The translations under genes and the position numbers were made by a program. Under the pieces are notes generated by a model. That model ran no database searches. It worked only from the letters and a program-made list of their open reading frames with translations, and was not told the origin of the DNA. Shown one piece after another: positions 14,461 to 21,819 of a DNA stretch of 24,147 nt; within the stretch, counting starts at the first letter, position 1; the number at the start of each line of letters is the position of its first letter. This DNA is from CAZMCT01 sp964564785. GTDB taxonomy: Bacteria > Planctomycetota > Phycisphaerae > UBA1845 > Fen-1342. The stretch covers positions 1 through 24,147 of the forward strand of contig CAZMCT010000055.1 of assembly GCA_964564785.1 (NCBI GenBank), read 5' to 3'.

Positions 14461-16650
14461 ATGAGTCCGGTCGCCATGGCCCTGCTGCTCCTTGTGACGC
14501 TGGCCGCGTTTGCCTGGTCCGCCCGCCGTCGTTGGCGGTTGCTCCGCGTCGCGCAGCGGCCGGAACGGCGTTTCGACCGGCTCGGGCAGCGCATGGGCGG
14601 CGTGCTGCGGTACGTATTCGGCCAGACGAAGATGCCGCGCTACCCGCTGGCCGGCTGGGCACACATCGTGGTGTTCTTCGGGTTCTGCGTGCTGCTGCTG
14701 AACTCGATCATGCTCTGGACGCGCGGCTTCGTGCAGCCCGGCAGCGAGGCGTACGACCTGTGGGTCTTCGGCCTCGACCAGCCGTTGGGCATCCTCTACG
14801 CGTTCCTGCGCGACATCTTCACCGTGCTGGTGATCGTGGGCGTCCTGGCGTTCTTCTACAACCGCGTCATCGCCCGCCTGCCGCGGCTGACGCTCAACGC
14901 CGAGGGCCTGCTGATCCTCGGCATCATCCTGACCATGATGGTCGCGGACCTCGTGTACGAGGGCGGCGAGATCAACCGTCGCCACGAGGGCCGCTTCCTT
15001 GCCGCGATGCCGTTCGGCTCCCTGGCGGCCCGTGTCGTCGGCGACAGCACGCTCCTGTGGCACGTGGGGTTTTGGACGCACTCGGCCCTGGTGCTGCTGT
15101 TCCTCAACCTGTTGCCCTACGGCAAACACTTTCACGTCCTGACCGTCGTCCCCAACGTCTTCTTCCGCCCGCTCACTCCCCGCGGCCGGCTCGCACCGAT
15201 CGCCGACATCGACGGCAAGCTGGAGCGCGAGGAGACGCTGGGCGTGAAGCGCGTCGCCAACCTGTCGTGGAAGGAGGTGCTCGACCTTTACACCTGCACC
15301 GAGTGCGGCCGCTGTTCGGACAACTGTCCCGCGACGCGCACGGGCAAGCTGCTGTCGCCCAAGCATCTGCTAATCGGCCTGCGCGATCACATGTATATGC
15401 GCGAGCGGTGGCTGGTGACGCCGGGGCCCGCGGGTGAGACCGCGCGGGCCGGGTTCGAGGGCGCGGCGCCGGGCAAGCCGCACGGGACGCGTGACCGCAC
15501 GCGCCGGCCCGACATCCTGGAAGCGGTGCTCCCAGTCGACGACCTGGTGCCGGCGTGGATCAACCCCGAGGTGCTGTGGGCCTGCACCACCTGTGCGGCC
15601 TGCGAGGAAGAGTGCCCGGTACTGATTACGTATGTCGACAAGATTGTCGATCTGCGGCGCAACCTGGTGCTCGAGCGGGGCGAATTCCCCGAGCAGCTTC
15701 AGACGGCCTTCCGCGGGCTCGAGACGGTGGGCAACCCGTACAGTTACCCGAACGAGCAGCGGGCGGAATGGGCGGCGGGGCTCGACGTGCCGCTGATGGC
15801 CGAGAAGAGTGACGTGGAGTACCTCTACTGGGTGGGCTGCGCGGCCTCCTTCGACGACCGTTCGCGGAAGATCGCGCGGGCCTTCGCGCAACTACTCCAG
15901 ACCGCGGGTGTGAGCTTCGCGATCCTGGGGCCCGAGGAGACCTGCAACGGCGACCCGGCCCGCCGCGCGGGCAACGAGTACCTGTTTCAGATGCTCGCGA
16001 AGCAGAACGTCGAGACGCTCGCCCGCTACCACGTGCGGAAGATCATCACCACCTGTCCGCACTGCTTCAACACGCTCAAGAACGAGTACCCCGATTTCGG
16101 CGGGCATTACGAGGTGATCCACCACAGCGAGCTGCTGGCCGAGCTGGTACGAACGGGGCGCTTGCGGCCGCGGCAGCGGTTCGATGCGGCGCTGACGTTC
16201 CATGACGCGTGCTATCTGGGCCGGCACAACGGGGTGTACGACGCGCCGCGTGAAGTTTTGCGCGCCGTCCCGGGCGTGCGGCTGGCGGAGATCCCGGCCG
16301 GTCGCGACCGCGGACTGTGCTGCGGGGCGGGCGGGGCGCAGATGTGGAAGGAGGAGGAGCCGGGCGACGGCCGCGTCAACCACGCCCGCGTGCGGCAGCT
16401 CGTGGGGGCGTTTGACGGCCCGGGCGGCACGCTGGCGCGGCCGAGCGGCAACGGCCGCGGGGGCGGCGCCGGCGACGCGCGGCCCGCACGGACGGTGGCC
16501 TCGGCGTGTCCCTTCTGCAAGACGATGTTGACCGACGGGCTGACGGATCTCGGTCACGAGGGTATCGGGCAGCTCGATATCGCGGAGATTCTCTGGAAGG
16601 CGGTGCGGCCGCCGGAGCCGGCGGAGGCCCCGGCAGCTCACCCCGGGTGA
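14461..16650 (+). CDS. Membrane HdrD/NarI-like iron-sulfur oxidoreductase
   Basis: Probable membrane electron-transfer protein linking a haem-b membrane domain to a cytosolic Cys-rich reductase domain; 729 residues. Five membrane segments occupy residues 1-230, with His in AHIVVFFGF, WTHSALVLL and YGKHFHVLT as probable haem ligands. Two 4Fe-4S motifs follow: C279-x2-C282-x2-C285-x3-C289 and C375-x2-C378-x2-C381-x3-C385. Two CCG domains then carry Cys460, 495, 532 and 535, and Cys584, 620-621, 683 and 686 (LCCGAGG, ACPFC). This is the HdrDE/fused Fe-S protein pattern; the electron donor and acceptor are unknown. A Gly/Arg/Ala-rich insert (about 647-680) interrupts the second CCG domain. The start at 14461 is chosen for its AAAGGTGG and promoter spacing. 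A dodecin gene follows after 18 bases. Confidence 0.88.
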   Translation: MSPVAMALLLLVTLAAFAWSARRRWRLLRVAQRPERRFDRLGQRMGGVLRYVFGQTKMPRYPLAGWAHIVVFFGFCVLLLNSIMLWTRGFVQPGSEAYDLWVFGLDQPLGILYAFLRDIFTVLVIVGVLAFFYNRVIARLPRLTLNAEGLLILGIILTMMVADLVYEGGEINRRHEGRFLAAMPFGSLAARVVGDSTLLWHVGFWTHSALVLLFLNLLPYGKHFHVLTVVPNVFFRPLTPRGRLAPIADIDGKLEREETLGVKRVANLSWKEVLDLYTCTECGRCSDNCPATRTGKLLSPKHLLIGLRDHMYMRERWLVTPGPAGETARAGFEGAAPGKPHGTRDRTRRPDILEAVLPVDDLVPAWINPEVLWACTTCAACEEECPVLITYVDKIVDLRRNLVLERGEFPEQLQTAFRGLETVGNPYSYPNEQRAEWAAGLDVPLMAEKSDVEYLYWVGCAASFDDRSRKIARAFAQLLQTAGVSFAILGPEETCNGDPARRAGNEYLFQMLAKQNVETLARYHVRKIITTCPHCFNTLKNEYPDFGGHYEVIHHSELLAELVRTGRLRPRQRFDAALTFHDACYLGRHNGVYDAPREVLRAVPGVRLAEIPAGRDRGLCCGAGGAQMWKEEEPGDGRVNHARVRQLVGAFDGPGGTLARPSGNGRGGGAGDARPARTVASACPFCKTMLTDGLTDLGHEGIGQLDIAEILWKAVRPPEPAEAPAAHPG

Positions 16651-16668
16651 AGACCACGGGGTCGACAA

Positions 16669-16896
16669 ATGGCGAAGAAACCGGCGGCGGAAAGCGTGTA
16701 CAAGGTCATCGAGCTGGTCGGCACGAGCCCCAAGTCGTGGGAGGACGCCGCGCGGAACGCGGTCGAGACGGCCGCCCAGAGCCTGCGCGAGCTGCGGGTG
16801 GCGGAGGTCGCCAAGCTCGACCTGAAGATTGAAGACGGAAAGGTCGTGGCCTATCGCGCCCGCGTGACCGTGTCGTTCAAGTACGAGACGGAGTAG
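16669..16896 (+). CDS. Dodecin-family protein (calcium-dodecin-like, non-flavin type)
   Basis: Small 75-residue protein expected to form a hollow dodecamer. 'VYKVIELVGTSPKSWEDAARNAV' and the C-terminal 'YRARVTVSFKYE' give a clear dodecin call. In flavin-binding dodecins a Trp precedes 'xEV' and a Gln follows the second Tyr; here these positions read LRVAEV and YRA, so the flavin-stacking Trp and the Gln are missing. The pattern instead resembles the M. tuberculosis 'calcium dodecin' (Rv0379), as I recall it. It is probably co-transcribed with the iron-sulfur protein 18 bases upstream. GGGG about nine bases before the ATG is a weak ribosome binding site. The ligand is uncertain. Confidence 0.9.
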   Translation: MAKKPAAESVYKVIELVGTSPKSWEDAARNAVETAAQSLRELRVAEVAKLDLKIEDGKVVAYRARVTVSFKYETE

Positions 16897-16937
16897 CGGG
16901 CCGGACCGCGCGGTTCGCGCCGGGAAACGCGGGCCCT

Positions 16938-17143
16938 TGTCATGCCGCAGAGCGCAGCGCCCTGTCATTCCGCACAGCGCAGCGACGCGGAATCCGGCCG
17001 AGCAGGCGGATACGTCGCGGCCGGGGAACACCCCGTGGTAGGGAGTCGTATCCCATGCGAGGCCGGATTCCTCGTCGGTTCCCGCGGCAACCTCCTTGCA
17101 ATGAGAGCGCGGGGGCCCCGCGGCGGCCTCCTCGGAACGACAC
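16938..17143. repeat. GTCATTCC...GGAATGAC palindromic element, copy 3
   Basis: Two left-arm starts (GTCATGCCGC near 16939 and GTCATTCCGCACAGCGCAGC at 16964) lead into GCGGAATCCGGCC. The right arm reads GGCCGGATTCCTCGTCGG (from 17061), with outer ends near 17100 and 17127-17143 (CCTCCTCGGAACGAC). This takes up most of the 338-base gap between the dodecin gene and queA. Confidence 0.65.
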
Positions 17144-17234
17144 GCGCTCCGAGCCTCACGACATGACAACCGCTCGCGGACGCGCAAGTGTCCCCCCCGG
17201 CGCCCCGCCGAATTGTCGCCGGACGTCGCCACGC

Positions 17235-18269
17235 ATGCGCCGTGACGAGCTCCAGTACGAACTCCCGCCGGAGCTGATCGCGCAGCACCCCGTCGAGCCG
17301 CGCGACGCCGCCCGGCTGCTCGTGCTGGATCGCGCCACCGGCCGCATCACTCACCGCCGCTTCCGCGATCTGGGCGAGTACCTGGCCCCGGGCGATCGCC
17401 TGGTGCTGAACGACACGCGTGTGCTGCCCGCGCGGTTCTTTTGCCGCCGCGCGACCGGCGGACGCGTGGAAGCGCTTTTCCTGCACGAGTCCGCCGGGGT
17501 CTGGAACGTCTTGCTCAAGCATACCCGCCGGCTGCGCTCCGGCGAGCGGCTGACCTGCGAGGGCGACCCAACGGGCTTCGTGCTGATCGAGCGTGGACCG
17601 CGCGGCGCGTGGCGCGTCCGGCCCGATCCGCCCGTGTCGCCGGCCGACCTGCTGGCCCGCGTCGGCCACACGCCACTGCCGCCGTACATCCGCCACGGTC
17701 AGGACCTGCCCGAGGACACCGAGCGCTATCAGACGGTCTACGCCGCCCGGCCGGGGGCGGTGGCGGCGCCGACCGCGGGGCTGCACTTCACGCCGGAGCT
17801 GCTGGCGCGGCTCGCGGGGCAGGGGGTGCGGCGCGTGGACGTGACGCTGCACGTCGGGGCGGGGACGTTTCTGCCGATCGAAGTGGACGACCTGGCCGCG
17901 CACCAGATGCACGCGGAGTGGTACGAAGTGCTGCCGGCCGCGCTGACGGACCTGCGGGCGGCACGGGTCGGGGGCGGACGGATCGTCGCGGTGGGGACGA
18001 CCTCGGTGCGGGTGCTCGAGTCGCTGCCCGACGCGGCGCTGACCGCCGCGGGGGACGCGGTTCGCGGCTGGACGGACATCTTCATCTACCCCCCCTACCG
18101 GTTCCGGCACGTGGATCGGCTGGTGACGAATTTTCACCTGCCGGGCAGCACGCTGCTGGCGCTGGTGATGGCATTCGCCGGCCGCGAGGCGATCCGCGCG
18201 GCATATGCCGAGGCGGTCCGCGAGCAGTACCGGTTCTACAGCTACGGTGACGCGATGCTGATCCTGTAG
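17235..18269 (+). CDS. queA: tRNA preQ1(34) S-adenosylmethionine ribosyltransferase-isomerase
   Basis: Transfers and isomerises the ribosyl moiety of S-adenosylmethionine onto preQ1 in tRNA, the penultimate step to queuosine. It has 344 residues, the normal length. The frame is open from 17055, but the family N-terminus 'YELPPELIAQHP' falls at residues 8-19 when starting at the ATG at 17235. Further signatures are 'LLVLDR', 'GDRLVLNDTRVLPARF', 'PTAGLHFTPELL', 'HVGAGTFLPIEVDD', 'AVGTTSVRVLES' and 'TNFHLPGSTLLALVMAF'. No clear Shine-Dalgarno is visible. The alanine racemase gene follows and has its own promoter. Confidence 0.95.
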   Translation: MRRDELQYELPPELIAQHPVEPRDAARLLVLDRATGRITHRRFRDLGEYLAPGDRLVLNDTRVLPARFFCRRATGGRVEALFLHESAGVWNVLLKHTRRLRSGERLTCEGDPTGFVLIERGPRGAWRVRPDPPVSPADLLARVGHTPLPPYIRHGQDLPEDTERYQTVYAARPGAVAAPTAGLHFTPELLARLAGQGVRRVDVTLHVGAGTFLPIEVDDLAAHQMHAEWYEVLPAALTDLRAARVGGGRIVAVGTTSVRVLESLPDAALTAAGDAVRGWTDIFIYPPYRFRHVDRLVTNFHLPGSTLLALVMAFAGREAIRAAYAEAVREQYRFYSYGDAMLIL

Positions 18270-18346
18270 GGCGCTTCGTGTGCGGATTGGGCCTGCTCGT
18301 GCACGTGGCCGCATTCCGCGCGTGGCGCGGGCTCGGAATGAAGGGA

Positions 18347-18385
18347 TTGGGTGCCCTGCCCGGTGGGGTTATAATTCCGACGGTG
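18347..18385 (+). promoter_or_regulatory. Promoter TTGGGT-N17-TATAAT, seven bases from an in-frame GTG
   Basis: TTGGGT (18347-18352), 17 bases, then a perfect TATAAT (18370-18375). Seven bases later comes GTG at 18383, in frame with the racemase. This is the best complete promoter in the window and has the geometry of a leaderless transcript. Confidence 0.6.
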
Positions 18386-19351
18386 GACAGGGAGGTCGCC
18401 GGCCGTTCCATGCGTACACCGCACGTTTCCGTCACCGTCAACCTCGATCAGATCCGCGCGTCGGCCGAGCGCATCAAGCGGCAGACGGGCGTGGGCCTGA
18501 TCGCCGTCATCAAGGCCGACGCCTACGGCCTCGGGGCGCCGCGCGTGGCCGATGCGCTCGCCGGCGTCACCGACCAGTTCGCCTATTTCGCGCTGGCCGA
18601 GGCCCGCGAGGTCGGCCGGCCCGGCCTGGTCCTCGGCCCGCCGGAAGGCGAGCCGGCCGAGTTTCGCGAGCTCAACCTGCGGCCTGCGGTCGCCAACCGG
18701 GCGGGGGCGGCGAAGTTTGCGGGCATGCGTGTGGCGATCAAGGTGGACACGGGGATGCAGCGCTTTGGCTGCCCGCCGGAAGATCTCGACGACCTTGCGG
18801 CCCGCTGCGACGTCGAAGACTACTTCTCGCACGCCGTAACGGTCGCGGCGACCGAGCGGCTGCGCGCGGCCTGCGCGCACCGCGGCCGCCCTCTGCACGC
18901 GGCCGCGACGTGCCTGCTCGACCGGCCGGAATGCTGGTTCGACGCGGTTCGGCCGGGGCTGGCGCTGTATCGCGGCGCAATGCGGGTCGTGACTCGGCTG
19001 CACAGCGTGCGAAGCACGACCGGTCCGGTCGGGTATACCGGCTTTCATTACCCGCGGGTCGGCGTGATTCTGGCGGGCTACAGCAACCTGGTGCAGCCGG
19101 CGCCGGTGCTCATCAACGGCCGACGGCAGCAGTTGCTTGAAGTGGGGATGAACACGTCCTATGTCTCGGTCGATCCGCACGACAAGCCGGGCGACGAAGT
19201 GGTGTTGCTGGGGGACGGGCTGACCGAGGCGGAAGTCGCGATCGCGCTGCACGTCCGCGAGCACGAGGTGCTGTGTCGGTATGGCAGCATGGGTCTGCGT
19301 ACATATGTGACGGCGGGCGTCGTGGCGGGAACGGCAGAGGCGCGCGGGTGA
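18383..19351 (+). CDS. Short, divergent alanine racemase (PLP-dependent)
   Basis: Likely interconverts L- and D-alanine for peptidoglycan. It has about 322 residues from GTG 18383 (313 from ATG 18410), against a usual 360-390. The PLP lysine motif VIKADAYGLG, 'VAIKVDTGMQRFG', 'FDAVRPGLALYRG' (the Arg near pyridine N) and 'GPVGYTGFHYP' (aligning with the second catalytic Tyr) are present. 'GMNTSYVSVDPHDKPGDEVVLLG' and 'EHEVLCR' come from the C-terminal barrel. The Tyr of the usual 'NYEV' segment appears to be His here. The central region is shortened by about 40-50 residues. The TATAAT-N7-GTG arrangement favours the GTG; the GGGAGG lies too far from the ATG at 18410. It could also be an amino-acid racemase of other specificity. 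Confidence 0.75.
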   Translation: MDREVAGRSMRTPHVSVTVNLDQIRASAERIKRQTGVGLIAVIKADAYGLGAPRVADALAGVTDQFAYFALAEAREVGRPGLVLGPPEGEPAEFRELNLRPAVANRAGAAKFAGMRVAIKVDTGMQRFGCPPEDLDDLAARCDVEDYFSHAVTVAATERLRAACAHRGRPLHAAATCLLDRPECWFDAVRPGLALYRGAMRVVTRLHSVRSTTGPVGYTGFHYPRVGVILAGYSNLVQPAPVLINGRRQQLLEVGMNTSYVSVDPHDKPGDEVVLLGDGLTEAEVAIALHVREHEVLCRYGSMGLRTYVTAGVVAGTAEARG

Positions 19352-19476
19352 AGCGGCTGCCGGCCCCAACCCCTCGGTCCGGGTGGGTATTCGGGTAAGC
19401 CGGCGCGTTCCGCGGCAGTGCGAAGAGCGTGGGCGCCCGGGCGACCGGGATGCGGGTTCTCGGCCGGGGATGCCGG

Positions 19477-19504
19477 TTGCGGGCGGGTGTGCGGGGTCTA
19501 TACT
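19477..19504 (+). promoter_or_regulatory. Promoter TTGCGG-N16-TATACT for the MTAP-like/amidohydrolase pair
   Basis: TTGCGG (19477-19482), 16 bases, TATACT (19499-19504). An in-frame GTG lies six bases after the -10 (19511), but the ATG at 19580 has GGAG six bases upstream and fits the family N-terminus, so it is preferred. Confidence 0.45.
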
Positions 19505-19579
19505 GACGGGGTGCTGCCGGGCGGGCGGTCCCGGGCGCAGCGGGCATCCGCAGAATCCAGCCAGCCACCGGAGTGCAGT

Positions 19580-20464
19580 ATGTCCATCGCCCTGGCCTGC
19601 ATTGGCGGACGCGACGCTTACAATCTGCTCAAGCAGGGGGCTCTGATGGCCGAACGGCTGGGGCCGCAGGCGACGCCGTTCGGCAAGTCGCAACCGATCT
19701 TCCGCTGCGAGTCGCGCAACGGGAGCTTCTTCTTTCTCTCACGGCACGGGGAGCGCGGCTACGACCTGACGCCGAGCTTCGTGAACTACCGGGCGAACAT
19801 CTACGCGCTCAAGGACCTCGGCGCCCGCAGCATCGTCTCGTGGAGCGAGACCCGCGCCATCACGCACAATTTCCGGATCGGGCAGTACGTGCTGGTGGAC
19901 GACCTGGTCGACGAGACCGTCGCCCGGCCGCACACGTTCTTCCAGGAGCAGGGTTTCGGGCACCTGCGGCAGTGGCCGGTCTTCTGCCCCAGCTTGCGCA
20001 AGGCGCTGGCGGACACGCTGACCGAGGAGAAGTGCGACTTCGCGGCCCGCGGCGTGTACGTGTGCGTCGAGGGACCCCGGCACGAAACGCCGGCCGAGAC
20101 CCGCAAGTATGCGGCCGACGGCGGCGAACTGCTCGGGCAGGCTCTGGCACCGGAGGTGTTCCTGGCCCGCGAGCTACAGATGTGCTACGCGAGCCTGTGC
20201 TATGTGGGGCGCTATGCCGAGGACGGTACGAATTATCGCCCGTTCGAGGACGGCCGGGTGCTGCCCGAGGAGGTCGAGCGGCAACGGGCGACGGCGGCGG
20301 TGGAGCGGATGCCACGGCTGCTGGAGCGGTTCTGCGCGGTCCTGGGAGCAACACCGGGGATCTGCGCGTGCGAGTCGTCGATGACGCCGTACATGGCCAA
20401 CGGCGAGCTGAGCTGGGACTGGCGGACGTGGTTTGGAGCGAACGCTCCCGCGCCGGCGAAATAG
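19580..20464 (+). CDS. MTAP-fold (purine nucleoside phosphorylase superfamily) protein with altered active site
   Basis: Member of the methylthioadenosine phosphorylase branch, 294 residues. Shared features are TPFGK (32-36), SRHGE with Arg55-His56, 'NYRANIYALKDLG', 'DETVARPHTFF', 'CVEGPRHETPAET' and 'PEVFLARE..MCYASL'. Against human MTAP (recalled), key ligands differ: phosphate-site Thr18 becomes Arg11, Thr93 Trp88 and Thr197 Ala188; base-binding Asp220 and Asp222 become Arg211 and Ala213. Cleavage of a nucleoside N-glycosidic bond is therefore likely, but neither the base nor phosphate use can be assumed. It is three bases ahead of an amidohydrolase, suggesting a two-step pathway on one nucleoside. 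GGAG precedes the ATG by six bases. It may be a nucleosidase of the futalosine route; that is inference. Confidence 0.8.
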   Translation: MSIALACIGGRDAYNLLKQGALMAERLGPQATPFGKSQPIFRCESRNGSFFFLSRHGERGYDLTPSFVNYRANIYALKDLGARSIVSWSETRAITHNFRIGQYVLVDDLVDETVARPHTFFQEQGFGHLRQWPVFCPSLRKALADTLTEEKCDFAARGVYVCVEGPRHETPAETRKYAADGGELLGQALAPEVFLARELQMCYASLCYVGRYAEDGTNYRPFEDGRVLPEEVERQRATAAVERMPRLLERFCAVLGATPGICACESSMTPYMANGELSWDWRTWFGANAPAPAK

Positions 20465-20467
20465 GCC

Positions 20468-21676
20468 ATGCTGCTGCGGGCCGCGTGGGTGGCGCCGATC
20501 GCCGGACCGCCGTTGCGGGGTGGCGGTGTGCGGATCGCGGGCGGGCGCATCGCGGCGGTGGCGCCAGCCGAAGAACTCCCCGCCGATGGCGAGCCGGTCA
20601 CCGACCTGGGTGACGTGCTGCTGCTGCCGGGGCTGGTCAACCCGCACACACACCTGGAGCTGACGTGCTACGCCGGGCAGATCGCGCCGGCGGGATTCTG
20701 GGATTGGCTGCCACAGCTCGTGCGGCTGCGGGCGGCCCCGGGGCAGTGGGAGCGCGAACAACGAGGTGTCGCGGTCGGGGCGTGGCAGTCGTTGCGCGCG
20801 GGCGTGACCTGCGTCGGCGACATCTCGCGCCGCAATCTGGCCTGGTCGGTGCTGCGCGGCATCCCGATCCGCAAGGTGTGCTTTGTCGAGCTGCTTTCGC
20901 TGGCGGATCATCCGCCGCGCGACCTGGCGGAACTGCGGGCCGCCGCGGCACAAGTAGAGGAAGACCCCCTGCTGACGGTCGGGATCACGCCGCACACGCC
21001 GTTCACGGTGCCGGTCGACCAGGTCCGCGGCGCGCTCGCGTTGGCCGCCGAACTGGGCCGGCCGTGGTGCACGCACTGGGCCGAGACGCGCGAGGAGCGG
21101 GCGTTTCTGCACGGGGCGGGTGAGATTCCCGGCTTCCTGGCAGCGCTGCTCGAACAGTGCGGCGTGCGGTCGCCGCGATCGCATCCGCTCGATGTGCTCG
21201 AACAATGCACGTGGGGCGCCGGGCCGGGGGCGCTCGCGCATTGCAACTATGTAGAGCCGGGCGACGCCGAGCGGCTGGCTGCGGCTGGTCACACGGTCAT
21301 GTACTGCCCCCGGGCACACCGCTTTTTCGGGCACGCCCCGCATCCCTATCGAGAGCTGAAGCGGGCGGGCGTGCCGGTCGCGCTCGCCACCGACAGCGCG
21401 GCCAGCAACCAGGACCTCGCGCTGCTTCGCGAACTCCAGTTTGTGCGGCAGTTCCTGCCCGACCCGCCGCCGCCGGCGGCGCTGCTCGAGATGGTCACGC
21501 GCACCGCGGCCCGGGCGCTGGGGTTGGAGCAGCGCGTCGGAACGCTCGAGCCGGGAAAGGAAGCCGATTTGGCGGCGTTTCCGTGCCGGCCGGATGCGCC
21601 GGACCCGATTGCGGAGCTGATCGACGCTGCGCCCCCCCCGGTGGGTGTGTGGGTCGCGGGTCAGCGCGTGATCTGA
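20468..21676 (+). CDS. Amidohydrolase, probable purine-nucleoside deaminase (MtaD / aminofutalosine deaminase-like)
   Basis: Metal-dependent deaminase of the cytosine/adenosine deaminase group, 402 residues. Metal ligands are visible as His60-x-His62 (NPHTHLEL), His203 and Glu206 (THWAETREE), His258 (AHCNYVEPGD) and Asp309 (ATDSAASN). 'CPRAHRFFGHAPHPY' resembles the substrate loop of enzymes acting on 5'-modified adenosines, including aminofutalosine deaminases. The C-terminal 'LGLEQRVGTLEPGKEADLAAF' is the typical composite beta domain. It is probably co-transcribed with the MTAP-like gene (3-base gap). Candidate substrates are 6-aminodeoxyfutalosine, methylthioadenosine, S-adenosylhomocysteine or 5'-deoxyadenosine. 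Fold and deaminase class are firm; specificity is not. Confidence 0.85.
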   Translation: MLLRAAWVAPIAGPPLRGGGVRIAGGRIAAVAPAEELPADGEPVTDLGDVLLLPGLVNPHTHLELTCYAGQIAPAGFWDWLPQLVRLRAAPGQWEREQRGVAVGAWQSLRAGVTCVGDISRRNLAWSVLRGIPIRKVCFVELLSLADHPPRDLAELRAAAAQVEEDPLLTVGITPHTPFTVPVDQVRGALALAAELGRPWCTHWAETREERAFLHGAGEIPGFLAALLEQCGVRSPRSHPLDVLEQCTWGAGPGALAHCNYVEPGDAERLAAAGHTVMYCPRAHRFFGHAPHPYRELKRAGVPVALATDSAASNQDLALLRELQFVRQFLPDPPPPAALLEMVTRTAARALGLEQRVGTLEPGKEADLAAFPCRPDAPDPIAELIDAAPPPVGVWVAGQRVI

Positions 21677-21741
21677 CGAGGGCGGCAGGGCCCACCGCCG
21701 GTGGCACGTCCGTTGGCACGGTCCGCAGCGGCGCAGCCGCG

Positions 21742-21778
21742 CAGGGCCGTGGCGCCCTGAGCTAACACCACGGCCCTG
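21742..21778. terminator. Perfect 11-bp hairpin between convergent genes
   Basis: CAGGGCCGTGG (21742-21752) and CCACGGCCCTG (21768-21778) pair without mismatch around a 15-base loop. It lies midway between the stops of the amidohydrolase (21676) and the dehydrogenase (21820), so a bidirectional terminator is likely. No T run follows on either side. Confidence 0.65.
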
Positions 21779-21819
21779 TGCAGCTCACGCGGCTTCGGAC
21801 CGTGCCCACCCGCCCCAGG

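Noticed and set aside
14239..15366. 375-codon minus-strand open frame opposite the Fe-S gene
   Set aside because: Low-complexity antisense translation; the plus-strand frame has haem and Fe-S motifs.
16965..18314. 449-codon minus-strand open frame opposite queA
   Set aside because: Antisense to a secure queA gene and running into a palindromic repeat; no motifs.
19511..19579. In-frame GTG six bases after TATACT as a leaderless start for the MTAP-like gene
   Set aside because: The 23-residue extension is not family-like, and the ATG at 19580 has GGAG at good spacing. Kept only as an alternative.
18242..19693. 483-codon minus-strand open frame opposite the alanine racemase
   Set aside because: Antisense to the racemase, which has clear PLP and catalytic motifs; this frame has none.
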